DNA of 64,000 nt from Natronocalculus amylovorans (GTDB lineage Archaea; Halobacteriota; Halobacteria; Halobacteriales; Haloferacaceae), in NCBI RefSeq assembly GCF_023638035.1, contig NZ_JAKRVX010000001.1, forward strand, positions 434,001 through 498,000. Reading direction: 5' to 3'. This document shows positions 1 to 9,114 of the stretch, one piece after another. A program made the position numbers and the translations under genes. The notes under the pieces were generated by a model that ran no database searches, was not told the origin of the DNA, and saw only the letters and a list, made by a program, of their open reading frames with translations. The stretch's first letter is position 1. Each line of letters opens with the position of its first letter.

Positions 1-1
1 C

Positions 2-325
2 GGTGTCGCGGTTGCTGTTGCAATGTTTTCAGCACTGCTTGGATTGGTTCTCACGAAGACAATGATGGTCGTCATCACAGCATTTGTGGGATCTCTTTTG
101 GCGTCGCAGTCAATCACTGCAGAGCAGCTGTTGGCCGCACAAGCGAATGTAACAATGGAGCCGTTATTTTTCGAGCCAACCGCACCGGTGTTTGTCGGAC
201 TCTTTGTCCTTGGGGTGCTCACTCAGTTCGGGTTATTCAAATTTGGATACGTCGCAAAGCTCCTCAAAATTCTTCCAGGTGGACGTGCACTACGGAATCG
301 CGGTGAAAAAGAAGCAAGCGACTAA
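2..325 (+). CDS. C-terminal part of a membrane protein (5' end outside window)
   Basis: The reading frame is open from the first bases of the window and has no stop before the first ATG at 23, so this is most likely the tail of a longer gene. The visible protein has a hydrophobic helix near the start (FSALLGLVLTKTMMVVITAFVG), a polar loop of about 30 residues and a second hydrophobic helix (PVFVGLFVLGVLTQFGLF). It ends in a basic cytoplasmic-type tail (GGRALRNRGEKEASD). This looks like the last two membrane segments of an integral membrane protein. I do not recognise the family from this fragment. It converges on the ABCE1 gene with only 9 bases between the stops. Confidence 0.55.
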   Translation, partial: GVAVAVAMFSALLGLVLTKTMMVVITAFVGSLLASQSITAEQLLAAQANVTMEPLFFEPTAPVFVGLFVLGVLTQFGLFKFGYVAKLLKILPGGRALRNRGEKEASD

Positions 326-334
326 ACACAGCAG

Positions 335-2170
335 CTATACTGAGTAGTAATATTCGCCCGATCGCTTCTGTGACTGATCTTTCTGACTCTCCGGTTTGTT
401 GATCCGTGGACGCCCTGTTCGTTCATCACGGCGGAAGGTAATATCAAGATCTGCAAGGAACTCATTCATTCCATCACGCATCCCTTGTGGTGGGGTTGCA
501 TGACCGTGGTGGGCAGGCTCGCCATCGAAGACCATGAGTCGATCGGCCAACAGATCGATCATATAGATATCGTGGTCAATGACCATGACTGTCGCATCGT
601 GGTTTTCCGCGTAGCGTCGGATCGCGGTTGTCGCTTGGACACGCTGTTCAACGTCAAGGTGTGCGGATGGCTCATCAAGCAGGTAAAGGTCCGCATCCTG
701 TGAGAGACACGCTGCGATCGCAACACGCTGGCGCTCACCGCCGGAGAGGTCCGTGAGGTTCTGCTCCATGATTCGGTTGAGCTGGAGTGGGTTTGCAACC
801 TCGGTGTTCCAATACGAGGAGCCAAACTCGTCGGTGATTGTTGACAAGAACGCATCGACACGCATCGGCTGGTCGATTTCAATGTACTGTGGCTTGTATG
901 AGATGTCTAGTTCAAAATCGACAGACCCCTCATCAGGTTCTAAGGCACCGGTAAAGAGCTTTGCAAGGGTCGATTTACCGATTCCGTTTGGACCGACAAT
1001 GCCGAGAACTTCGCTTTCATAAATAAGGCCGCCCTCGACGTCAAGAGAGAACTCACCCTCGCCGTAGGATTTCGATAGTGATGGATACTCGACGAGCGGT
1101 TGGCCAGTGAAGGATTCACGTGGGGCGTGCTCCTCAAATGTGATTGCCTCTTGGCGGATCCGCATATTCTCATTCGTTAAGTAGCCTTTTAGATACTCGT
1201 TGATCCCGTTACGGACGGATTTTGGCGGCGTGATAACACCGAATGCACCCGGTTCACCATATGCCACGTGTAGGGTGTCCGCAAGTAGGTCTAAGATAGC
1301 AAGGTCGTGCTCAACGACAAGCATCGATCGATCCGACTCCTCATCTGCGGCCAGTTCTTGAATAAGCCGCGCAGCAGTCATTCGCTGTCCGATATCGAGA
1401 TACGGTGTAATCTCATCAAGGAAATAGAAATCAGCATCTCGGGCCAAACATGCTGCAATCGCAACCCGCTGGAGTTCTCCTCCGGAGATTGAGTCAATGT
1501 CTTGGTCCATTACTGGACGGATATTGAGCCGATCGATAAGTTCGTCCAACACACCACGTTCATCTGTGTGCTCAAGAAGTTCTCGTGTATTACCGCTGAA
1601 TTGTTTTGGAATCTGATCAACGTATTGTGGCTTTCGGGCAACCGTGATGTCGTCTGCAATCAGCTTGTTGATGTAGTTTTGTAGCTCCGTTCCACGGAAC
1701 CGATCGAGCACTGCGTCCCAGTTCGGATCTTCGTCATAGATACCAAGATTTGGTGTGATCTCTCCAGCAAGCGCTTTCACTGCGGTGGATTTACCGATCC
1801 CGTTCGGGCCAAGAATACCTGTAACCTTCCCGGGTTCTGGAACTGGAAGTCCATACAGTGCAAACGCATTATCACCGTAGCGGTGAACAGGATCCTCGTT
1901 CAGCTCTTGCGGCAGGTTGATAATCTCGATCGCATCGAACGGACATTTTTCAACGCAGATACCACATGTCTCACCGAGACAGATATCTTCCGAGATACGG
2001 ATCTGTGCGGGATCACCCTCAAAGGGTTCACCCTCCTCGAAATACTCCTCTCGTGTGACAATACAGTCTTTTCCGGTTCGATTCGGTGGGCAGTATTTTG
2101 CACACTCATAGTTACAGCGGTCCGGTTGGCAGCGATCGAGGTCAACAACTGCGATACTGTCGTCCGCCAT
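335..2170 (-). CDS. Ribosome recycling ATPase ABCE1 (RNase L inhibitor homologue)
   Basis: ABCE1 splits post-termination ribosomes together with aRF1, whose gene is also in this window. The 611-residue protein has the full family plan. An N-terminal ferredoxin-like region carries two cysteine clusters (residues about 14-36 and 64-76, including CLGETCGICVEKCP) for two 4Fe-4S clusters. Two ABC ATPase domains follow, each with Walker A GPNGIGKST (about 121-129 and 392-400), signature SGGE-QRVAIAACL and Walker B LDE. The start MADDSIAVVDLDRCQ fits the family. The start codon lies 2 bases from the stop of the upstream EMC6-like gene, so the two are probably cotranscribed. All key residues are present. 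Function is assigned from family knowledge with high confidence. Confidence 0.97.
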   Translation of the reverse strand: MADDSIAVVDLDRCQPDRCNYECAKYCPPNRTGKDCIVTREEYFEEGEPFEGDPAQIRISEDICLGETCGICVEKCPFDAIEIINLPQELNEDPVHRYGDNAFALYGLPVPEPGKVTGILGPNGIGKSTAVKALAGEITPNLGIYDEDPNWDAVLDRFRGTELQNYINKLIADDITVARKPQYVDQIPKQFSGNTRELLEHTDERGVLDELIDRLNIRPVMDQDIDSISGGELQRVAIAACLARDADFYFLDEITPYLDIGQRMTAARLIQELAADEESDRSMLVVEHDLAILDLLADTLHVAYGEPGAFGVITPPKSVRNGINEYLKGYLTNENMRIRQEAITFEEHAPRESFTGQPLVEYPSLSKSYGEGEFSLDVEGGLIYESEVLGIVGPNGIGKSTLAKLFTGALEPDEGSVDFELDISYKPQYIEIDQPMRVDAFLSTITDEFGSSYWNTEVANPLQLNRIMEQNLTDLSGGERQRVAIAACLSQDADLYLLDEPSAHLDVEQRVQATTAIRRYAENHDATVMVIDHDIYMIDLLADRLMVFDGEPAHHGHATPPQGMRDGMNEFLADLDITFRRDERTGRPRINKPESQKDQSQKRSGEYYYSV

Positions 2171-2171
2171 C

Positions 2172-2489
2172 CTACAGCTGAACCTCCGAAGTCAGGAGGA
2201 TTGCGAAGGTGATGAACCACAGTGTGAATGTCATAAATGACACGAAGAGGTTGTCTTTGATGCCGAACTCTGTGAGATCAACACCAACCAATTTGTAGAT
2301 TGGATACTGCACAAAAATGAACGCGGCCATAATCACGACTGCAATGGTATCGCCCGCAGCCGCAGGGTCCGTCCCAACGAACGCGGCAGAAGCGAGACCG
2401 GCTGCGACGCCTGATAAACAGGCAATCGTCGTGATGGTCACTCCGCGCATGTGATCGGAGAGACCGGAGGCTGCCGTCTCTGTCGCCAT
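2172..2489 (-). CDS. EMC6-like small membrane protein
   Basis: This is a protein of about 105 residues with three hydrophobic stretches: VTITTIACLSGVAAGLASAAFVG, TIAVVIMAAFIFVQYPIYKLVG and LFVSFMTFTLWFITFAILLT. The pattern resembles archaeal EMC6-like proteins, relatives of a subunit of the eukaryotic ER membrane insertase. A role in membrane protein insertion is inferred from that resemblance. I chose the internal ATG at 2489 (MATETAASG); an in-frame ATG at 2513 would add eight residues. A TATA-like TTTATG on the minus strand near 2552-2557 could serve either start. The stop lies 2 bases from the ABCE1 start, which suggests a two-gene operon linking ribosome recycling and membrane insertion. 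Confidence 0.75.
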   Translation of the reverse strand: MATETAASGLSDHMRGVTITTIACLSGVAAGLASAAFVGTDPAAAGDTIAVVIMAAFIFVQYPIYKLVGVDLTEFGIKDNLFVSFMTFTLWFITFAILLTSEVQL

Positions 2490-2620
2490 GTACGTAGTTC
2501 TGAGAGCCGTCATGAAAAGCCGTTCGGCTTGGCTCCGAGAGTATTGTGCACATAAAGATTAACAAAGGAATTTATATCTATGATCTGAGTCATATCTAAA
2601 ATATATGAGGGAAGGTCCCC

Positions 2621-5600
2621 GTGGGCACAGCTGAAAATATAAAAACTGTTCTGTGTGTTGGCGAACAGACAGCAGTTGACGAACTTCGAAATGCAATCGA
2701 CGCACTCGAATCTGAACTAACAGTTGTAACGGCAGACAGAGAAACCGTGTTTGCGAGAGTAAACTGTACTATTATTTGTATTGAATCGAACGCAGACCTG
2801 TCACAGCTCTCTGCTCAGCAAAAGCGGTTCCCAAACAGACCAATTCTTGCAGTTATTTCTCCAGAGATAGACGCAGCCGTAGTGCTCGAAGCAGGTGCAA
2901 CCGAGGTATATCAAACCGACCGATCGGTTATAGACCCAACAGTGCTCCGTGCACGCATTCGATCAACGGCTGCACAACAACAAGATTGTGTTGAGGACAG
3001 CCAACAGAAACACGCGCTGCAGGCACTGCACACGGTTAGCTCGAATGCAGCGCTGTCATACGACGATCGGATTGCTGAGCTGCTTCGACTCGGTCGTAAA
3101 TATCTTCAGATGGAGTATGGTGTCCTCGCAAACATTGATGGGACACAGTACACCGTCGAACACGTCTCCGGAATAACGGATGAGATTCCTGCTGGGCTCT
3201 CCATCCCGCTCTCAGAAACATACTGTGAGCGGACGCTTGAACAGGGTGCGCCACTCTGTATCGGGTCTATCGAGACAGAGACACCTGACCTTGCTGATCG
3301 GTTAGCTGCAACAGAATTCAATATCGCACAGTATATTGGGACACCGCTGCGGACTGATGGCACCACCTATGGAACACTCTGTTTTTTCGATCGGACGGAT
3401 ACGCGCCGAGAGTTCACTGATTGGGATGAGACGCTCATAGACGTCATTGGCGATCGGGTTGCATACGAACTCCAACAAGAACAGCGCGAAAATGCACTTA
3501 CTGAGGCAAAACAAGAGACAGAGGAAGTACTTTCTCGGGTGGATGAAGCGTTCTTTGCCCTAGATGGCGAGTGGCACTTCACATATCTTAACGATCAAGC
3601 TGAAACGCTGCTACAATGTGATGCAGAGAGCCTGCTTGGAGACAACGTGTGGGATGCATTCCCAGATGCGGCAACCCGTGCATTCTATCAGGAATACCAC
3701 GATGCGATGGAGAATCAACAATCCACACGATTCGAGGAGTATTTTGATCCGCTCGAGACGTGGTTTGAGGTGAGTGCATATCCCTCGGATGATGGATTAT
3801 CAGTCTTCTTTTCGGATATCACAGCTGAGAAGCGACGAGAACAGGAGCTAGAGCGGTATGAAACCATCATTGAAACGGTTAGTGATGGAGTGTACGTTCT
3901 TGACGAGGAAGGAATATTTTCGTTTGTCAATGAGGCATTTACAACACTAACGGGATATGATGAAACAGAAGTTGTGGGTTCGTACGTAGATATTATCAAA
4001 AGCGAGGAGACAATACGTGCCGCCGAGGACGCCCTTCGAGAACTCGTTGCACAGTTTCAAGAGACAGGCGAATGGCCGCGTGAAACAGCATTAGAACTGG
4101 ATATCATAACCGCAGACGGAGAGCAGATCCCATGCGATGACAGAATGACACTGATGCCTGCAAAGAGTTCGTTCCGCGGAACGGTTGGGACACTGCGTGA
4201 TATCAGTGAACGGAAAGAACGAGAGCGAAAGCTCAACAACCTATTGCAGTCAACGCGCGCGCTGATGCGAGCACACAGCCAGCAGGAGGTATGTGACCTT
4301 GTTGTTCGTGCTGTCGAAGAGATCCTGGACTTCGATTTTAATGCCGTACGACTGTACAATCCAGAAACAGAGCTGTTAGAACCGATTGCGGTCTCAACAG
4401 TGACCAAAGACCTGATGCCAGAGCGACCTGCATATAAGCCAGGTGATGGAATTGCTGGCCGTGTCTACACAACTGGTGAATCAGAACTGCATCAGCAAAT
4501 GAGTCAGTCTGGCGAGCCAACAATCCACGATCCGATCGGCTCCGGTTTTGTTCTCCCGCTTGGCGAGCACGGTGTTGTGAGCCTTGGATCAAGCGAAGTG
4601 AATGCGTTCAACGCATCAGATGTGCAGTTTGCAGAGCTGTTGGCTGCGAATGCAAGCGCAGCACTTGATCGAGCCCTTCGGGAACAGGAACTCCGTGAGT
4701 ACGAGACGGTTATGAAAACCGTAAACGATATGGTATTTGTTGCGGACACCGATGGGCAGATTGGCCGGGCAACAAAACCGCTTGTCGAACAGTTTGGAGC
4801 GGATCGAGATACGCTATCTGAAACCACACTCGGAGAAATATTCACAGCCCCAACAGCCCAGACGTGGGAGTCGGTCGTTCAACGGGTTGCAGGATTATCA
4901 AAAACGGAGACGCGAACGTACGAGGTTGATCTGTTACTGCCGGGTGAACAAACACTCCCAGTGCGTGTAGACCTATCACCACTTTCTTCGGAGATGACAA
5001 GCGACAGCGTTGTTGGATCCGTAACAGATATTTCAGACCTTGTTTCTGCGAAACAACAGGCCTCTTTTGAGCGCGATCGGTTTACATACTTATTCGAGAA
5101 TATTCCAGACCCGATCGATGAGGTGACGGCTCAGGATGGTGAGCTACGTGTTCGGTCGACAAATACCGCATATGAGCAGTTTGCAACTGCAGCACAGCAT
5201 ACTGATACCGAGATCCCACTTACCGCTGTTGCAGACAAAAAGCTACGACGACTCGTTGGAGAGACAGAGTCGGTCTTTGATGAGCAGACCGTCGAAGAGA
5301 TCGGAATTGAAACCCAAGATGGCCGATTTGACTTCTTGTTCCGAAATGTACCATACACTGCAAACGGTGAGGATCGAAGTTTCGGGATCTACACCGACAT
5401 TACCGATCTAAAACGCAGAAAGCAGTATCATAAAGTCATCAATCGCGTCCTCCGTCACAATCTTAGAAATGATCTCAACGTGATTGTTGGGTTCACTAAC
5501 GAGCTCGTAGACGAAATCGATAATCCACAGCAACGGTCATATGCTGCCCGCGTGCAAGATACTGCGCAGGATCTTATCGAGTTAGGTGAGACTGCAAGAC

Positions 5601-6076
5601 AGATTGAAGACGTTCTTCACCGAGATTCATACAAAAAGCGCGCGGTGACTGCAGATGAGCTATTATCAGTAGCAGTAAAAACAGTCAACAGTGTTTCAAC
5701 AGACGTGTCTTTTACTGCGATTGGTGATCCGCACGTCGAGATGTACGCTGACGATCGGCTTGCACTTGCAATAGAGGCGCTTGTAGAGAATGCAATAGAG
5801 CATACAGTAGAAGAACCAGCAGTCACGATCGAAATTGCAACAGTATCAGAAGCGGAAGTGATGGTTTCCGTTGCTGATACAGGTCCCGGGCTCCCAGATG
5901 CAGAGTGGGATATTGTATCTGGAGCGGCGAGTATCACACAACTAGAACATGGAAGCGGACTCGGATTATGGCTTGTCCGATGGGTCGTTGAGGATTTAGG
6001 TGGGAAACTACACCGGGTGTTGCCTGATTCAGGTGGTACGCGGATTGAAATAACGCTTCAGCGCAGCGACCAATAA
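2621..6076 (+). CDS. Multi-PAS/GAF sensor histidine kinase
   Basis: This is a 1151-residue soluble sensor kinase; I see no membrane segments. Visible order: a receiver-like N-terminal domain (1-115) lacking an obvious phosphoacceptor context, GAF (about 150-290), two PAS domains (about 300-410 and 415-530), GAF (about 545-700), two more PAS domains (about 705-810 and 815-930) and a histidine kinase core. The H-box is VLRHNLRNDLNVIVGF near residue 943. The ATPase has an N-box (EALVENAIEHT, near 1053), G1 box DTGPGLP and G2 box GSGLGLWL. It starts at GTG; TATA-like sequence lies at about 2570-2579. No response regulator gene is adjacent, as is common for haloarchaeal kinases, so partner and signal are unknown. 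Confidence 0.9.
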   Translation: MGTAENIKTVLCVGEQTAVDELRNAIDALESELTVVTADRETVFARVNCTIICIESNADLSQLSAQQKRFPNRPILAVISPEIDAAVVLEAGATEVYQTDRSVIDPTVLRARIRSTAAQQQDCVEDSQQKHALQALHTVSSNAALSYDDRIAELLRLGRKYLQMEYGVLANIDGTQYTVEHVSGITDEIPAGLSIPLSETYCERTLEQGAPLCIGSIETETPDLADRLAATEFNIAQYIGTPLRTDGTTYGTLCFFDRTDTRREFTDWDETLIDVIGDRVAYELQQEQRENALTEAKQETEEVLSRVDEAFFALDGEWHFTYLNDQAETLLQCDAESLLGDNVWDAFPDAATRAFYQEYHDAMENQQSTRFEEYFDPLETWFEVSAYPSDDGLSVFFSDITAEKRREQELERYETIIETVSDGVYVLDEEGIFSFVNEAFTTLTGYDETEVVGSYVDIIKSEETIRAAEDALRELVAQFQETGEWPRETALELDIITADGEQIPCDDRMTLMPAKSSFRGTVGTLRDISERKERERKLNNLLQSTRALMRAHSQQEVCDLVVRAVEEILDFDFNAVRLYNPETELLEPIAVSTVTKDLMPERPAYKPGDGIAGRVYTTGESELHQQMSQSGEPTIHDPIGSGFVLPLGEHGVVSLGSSEVNAFNASDVQFAELLAANASAALDRALREQELREYETVMKTVNDMVFVADTDGQIGRATKPLVEQFGADRDTLSETTLGEIFTAPTAQTWESVVQRVAGLSKTETRTYEVDLLLPGEQTLPVRVDLSPLSSEMTSDSVVGSVTDISDLVSAKQQASFERDRFTYLFENIPDPIDEVTAQDGELRVRSTNTAYEQFATAAQHTDTEIPLTAVADKKLRRLVGETESVFDEQTVEEIGIETQDGRFDFLFRNVPYTANGEDRSFGIYTDITDLKRRKQYHKVINRVLRHNLRNDLNVIVGFTNELVDEIDNPQQRSYAARVQDTAQDLIELGETARQIEDVLHRDSYKKRAVTADELLSVAVKTVNSVSTDVSFTAIGDPHVEMYADDRLALAIEALVENAIEHTVEEPAVTIEIATVSEAEVMVSVADTGPGLPDAEWDIVSGAASITQLEHGSGLGLWLVRWVVEDLGGKLHRVLPDSGGTRIEITLQRSDQ

Positions 6077-6135
6077 CCGTTTGCAGCGAGAGTCGCATTG
6101 AAAGTGTGACACTACCACGGCACAGTTCCTCAAGC

Positions 6136-6142
6136 TTTATGC
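6136..6142 (+). promoter_or_regulatory. TATA-like box for the winged-helix gene at 6165
   Basis: TTTATGC sits 23-29 bases before the ATG at 6165. That is the spacing expected for a leaderless haloarchaeal transcript. Prediction from sequence only. Confidence 0.5.
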
Positions 6143-6164
6143 AGTTGCACTGTTTCGATTCGTA

Positions 6165-6443
6165 ATGATGGCTGGAACTACAGAAGAGAGTCTTGACGAC
6201 CTCCCACCAAGCGCAAAATTGGTCTTCAAAGTACTCGAATACAACGGGCCACTGACGCAGAAGGGGATTGTCGAAGAATCAATGCTTTCTGCACGTACGG
6301 TGCGGTACGCGCTCGAGCGGCTGGAAGGTATTGGAATTGTCGATGAAGATGTCTACTTTGCTGATGCAAGACAGAATCTCTATCAGCTAACCCCTGCGGC
6401 AGACGCAACTGGCGGGAAGAGTGAAGCCTGCACCGCAGATTAG
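6165..6443 (+). CDS. Small winged-helix DNA-binding protein
   Basis: The 92-residue protein is essentially one winged-helix domain. Helices span about 14-75 (SAKLVFKVLEYNGPLTQKGIVEE, SMLSARTVRYALERLEGIGIV) with a short wing (DEDVYFADARQNLYQLT). The pattern matches MarR/TrmB-type archaeal regulators that lack a ligand domain. It probably binds DNA as a dimer. Target genes are not evident: the kinase upstream is on the same strand but 88 bases away, and the next gene is convergent. A second ATG follows immediately at 6168. Regulator family is fairly sure; role unknown. Confidence 0.75.
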   Translation: MMAGTTEESLDDLPPSAKLVFKVLEYNGPLTQKGIVEESMLSARTVRYALERLEGIGIVDEDVYFADARQNLYQLTPAADATGGKSEACTAD

Positions 6444-6467
6444 AACACAACGTTCGGTAAATAGGCG

Positions 6468-6773
6468 CTATTCTTCTACGTTTTGCATTGATTTATTGAG
6501 CCGATAGCCAGAAATAATAGTCAAAACAATTGTTACCAGTAGGGCGGTTGACATTGCAAACACGAATGCAAGCAGTAAGAACCATCCTTCAGGCCCAAGA
6601 ACCGGGTATTCACGTGTTCCAGACACAGGGCCTAACAGCTCGAATATGCGCACAATGTAGAGAACCGCCCCAACAAACAGTCCAATAGCAACACCTATTG
6701 CAGCGTTCCGTGGAACGGACAGCTCGTTAATCAGGATCGCCGTTGGTGGACGATCGGGGACATCGTTACTCAC
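6468..6773 (-). CDS. Small two-helix membrane protein, haloarchaeal conserved
   Basis: The protein has about 101 residues and two clear membrane helices, NAAIGVAIGLFVGAVLYIVRIF and GWFLLLAFVFAMSTALLVTIVLTIISG, separated by a loop containing SGTREYPVLGPEG. The start is uncertain. No ATG is well placed; GTG at 6773 (giving MSNDVPDRPPT) is preferred over TTG at 6779. It resembles small conserved haloarchaeal membrane proteins of unknown function. It is convergent with the winged-helix gene and divergent from the desuccinylase-like gene. No function is proposed. Confidence 0.65.
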   Translation of the reverse strand: MSNDVPDRPPTAILINELSVPRNAAIGVAIGLFVGAVLYIVRIFELLGPVSGTREYPVLGPEGWFLLLAFVFAMSTALLVTIVLTIISGYRLNKSMQNVEE

Positions 6774-7066
6774 AGCCAATAGTTAGTAGTCTGCCTTCAA
6801 ATTGCCACCGAATTTATTTGCAGTTTGGGCGTACACTTCGAACACCGGTCCGAAGACGAGAAAATATGCCGCTCCGATCGAGCGAGAGGAACGACCGCTA
6901 TGCATCAGATACATTACCATCTGTCTCCGGCCGGCTGTCCCTCATCGGATAATGGCCTTCCGTCCAGTATCGAAGAAAGACCGAAATCGGCGTTTCAGAA
7001 CAAAAGAAACCGGCATGGGAAGTACCGATCGAACCGCCTAAGGTTGCTGCGTTCATCATCAAGATA
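6774..7066. other. Intergenic region between divergent genes
   Basis: This 293-base stretch separates two divergent genes and should hold both promoters. An A/T-rich block at about 6813-6822 (AAATAAATTC read on the minus strand) could be the TATA element of the minus-strand gene. The plus-strand promoter is weak by eye. Small open frames occur here, but none has recognisable motifs or a good initiation site. I see no RNA gene and no strong hairpin. Confidence 0.4.
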
Positions 7067-8026
7067 ATGACTCTCACGCTTGGCACTGCAAGCGCGGCAC
7101 CCGGAGAGATAGATACCGGGCGGCTGACAGTTGGCGAACTGCGGGATGGGACCCCTGCAGCGCTTCCAGTTGCCGTAATTAATGGGGCGGAAGACGGACG
7201 GCGACTCTATATTCAAGCCGTCAGTGATGGAGACGAACTCAATGGGCTTGGTGTATTGACGCAGGTGGTCCCGCAGCTAGACCCCACCGAGCTGACTGGA
7301 GAAATTTTGATTGTTGGGATTGTCAACTATCATGGCTTCCAAGTTGGGGAACACCGGAACCCGATCGACGATCGGAAAACAAACCGAACATATCCCGGAA
7401 ATGAAAACGGCTCAACAAGCGAGCGAATCGCGGCAGCAACCTATGATGCTGCACAGACTGCGGATCTTATTTTAGACCTTCATCAGGGATCGACGAGCCA
7501 GATGATTAACGAAACACGTGTTCGGTGCGGTCAGCGACACCGAATGCATGGGGACTGTCTCCGACTCGCAAAGGTGTTCGGCACTGGATTCGTGATCGAT
7601 CAAAAAGGCCCTGATGGGCAGCTTGCTCGTGTCGGGCCAGATAATGGAATCCCGACGATCGACCCGGAGTTGGGTGGCTGCGTCGGATGGGATGAAGAAA
7701 GCATTCAGATTGGTGTTGATGGCATATTCAATGTGCTTCGATACTACGGTTTTCTCGATGGAGATGTATCGCTCTCAGCACAAACGCGTGCAAAAGGCTT
7801 CGATCAGTACGGGTCACCCGTGGGTGGCCTTGTGCACTACACATGTGAACTGGGCGAACAGATCAGACCCGGACAGACACTGTTTGAGGTGACGGATACA
7901 TTTGGTGAATTAAAAGCACGAGTAACTGCAGATAGTAGCGGCATCTTTTGGCGATCGCGACGGCTTCCACAGGTCGCAACCGGTGAATATGTCTGTTCTG
8001 TAGGAACAAACGTTGATGAGTACTGA
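7067..8026 (+). CDS. Succinylglutamate desuccinylase/aspartoacylase-family protein
   Basis: The 319-residue protein has the fold pattern of zinc-dependent M14-type deacylases: a first metal-binding segment (AVSDGDELNGLG, about 52-63), an asparagine/arginine segment (NYHGFQVGEHRNPIDDRKTNRTYPG), a third ligand segment (LILDLHQGS) and a C-terminal beta barrel. Relatives remove acyl groups from amino acids. In the first segment the usual HGDE is DGDE, so the first zinc histidine appears to be aspartate. The substrate is unknown. The last 11 bases overlap the next gene, a threonine-synthase-like enzyme, so the two are translationally coupled and may share a pathway. Confidence 0.8.
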   Translation: MTLTLGTASAAPGEIDTGRLTVGELRDGTPAALPVAVINGAEDGRRLYIQAVSDGDELNGLGVLTQVVPQLDPTELTGEILIVGIVNYHGFQVGEHRNPIDDRKTNRTYPGNENGSTSERIAAATYDAAQTADLILDLHQGSTSQMINETRVRCGQRHRMHGDCLRLAKVFGTGFVIDQKGPDGQLARVGPDNGIPTIDPELGGCVGWDEESIQIGVDGIFNVLRYYGFLDGDVSLSAQTRAKGFDQYGSPVGGLVHYTCELGEQIRPGQTLFEVTDTFGELKARVTADSSGIFWRSRRLPQVATGEYVCSVGTNVDEY

Positions 8027-9107
8027 AATGGATCGTGCAACGCTCACCTGTCTTGCGTGTGGGGCCGAATATGTCGATCGGTGGCAGTGTTCCTGCGGTG
8101 GCGTACTAACATATTCAGAACAACCGTTACCAACAGGAAACACACCGGACCCAGCGTCGTTCGATACCCGAGATGGATTATGGTCGTTCTCGGAGTTCAT
8201 TCCAGAACAACCGCGAGTCACGCTTGGAGAGGGGATGACACCACTTGTGGATGCACCATACTGGAATGTGGAATTTAAATTGGAGTACGTCTTCCCAACA
8301 GGGAGTTTCAAAGATAGGGGTGCAACAACGACACTTTCGCGTGCAGCCAGTCTCGGGGTTGAGACCGTTATTGAGGATTCCTCAGGGAATGCAGGGGCAG
8401 CGATCGCGACGTACGCCGCACGAGCAGGGATTGACGCGAAAATCTACGTTCCAGCGTCTGCCAAACAGTCAAAACTCACAGCAATCAAGCGAGCAGGTGC
8501 GACACCAATCCGTGTTTCAGGCTCCAGACAGGCGGTGACTGATGCATGTATTGAAGCGGTTGAAAACGGTGACGGATGGTACGCAAGCCATGCATGGAAC
8601 CCGGCATTCTTTACAGGAACCGCCACGATCGCGTACGAGATTGCACTCCAGCGATCATGGGATGTCCCGGATGCGATCGTCCTCCCGCTTGGGCACGGGA
8701 CACTGTTCCTTGGGGCATACTACGGATTCAAAGCGTTAGTTGATGCAGGATGGACCGATTCAATACCACGGCTCTTGGGTGCACAGGCAGCAGGCTATGC
8801 CCCGATCGCAGACGAACGACACGGTGACACAGCTGGAACAAACACCGTTGCGGATGGAATTCAGATTAAATCGCCGGTTCGTCACGAGGAGATTCAAGCA
8901 GCGATCGAAGAGACGAATGGTGATGCGATTGCACTCTCTGAGGACGCGGTCGAACATGCGTTAGACCAGCTACATAGCCATGGGTTCTACACTGAGCCAA
9001 CGTGTGCGATCGCTCCTGCCGCATTGGACGAATATCGCAATCGTGGTGTTGTCAACCCGAGCGACGATGTGGTTGTACCACTTACCGGAAGCGGCCTCAA
9101 AACATAG
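8016..9107 (+). CDS. Threonine synthase-like PLP enzyme
   Basis: The protein has about 363 residues and belongs to PLP fold type II. An N-terminal zinc-ribbon-like segment (CLACGAEY...WQCSCGG) precedes the catalytic core. The PLP lysine lies in TGSFKDRGA, the substrate/phosphate loop is SSGNAGAAIATYAARAG, and PLTGSGLK is near the C-terminus. Threonine synthase converts O-phosphohomoserine to threonine; paralogues of unknown specificity are common in haloarchaea, so the assignment is to family. The ATG at 8016 overlaps the end of the upstream gene; a second in-frame ATG is at 8028. No threonine pathway gene is adjacent. Confidence 0.8.
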   Translation: MSTEMDRATLTCLACGAEYVDRWQCSCGGVLTYSEQPLPTGNTPDPASFDTRDGLWSFSEFIPEQPRVTLGEGMTPLVDAPYWNVEFKLEYVFPTGSFKDRGATTTLSRAASLGVETVIEDSSGNAGAAIATYAARAGIDAKIYVPASAKQSKLTAIKRAGATPIRVSGSRQAVTDACIEAVENGDGWYASHAWNPAFFTGTATIAYEIALQRSWDVPDAIVLPLGHGTLFLGAYYGFKALVDAGWTDSIPRLLGAQAAGYAPIADERHGDTAGTNTVADGIQIKSPVRHEEIQAAIEETNGDAIALSEDAVEHALDQLHSHGFYTEPTCAIAPAALDEYRNRGVVNPSDDVVVPLTGSGLKT

Positions 9108-9114
9108 GGTACTC

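Noticed and set aside
6802-7067. Small open frames in the gap before the desuccinylase gene
   Set aside because: They have basic, non-halophilic composition, overlapping frames and no initiation signals.
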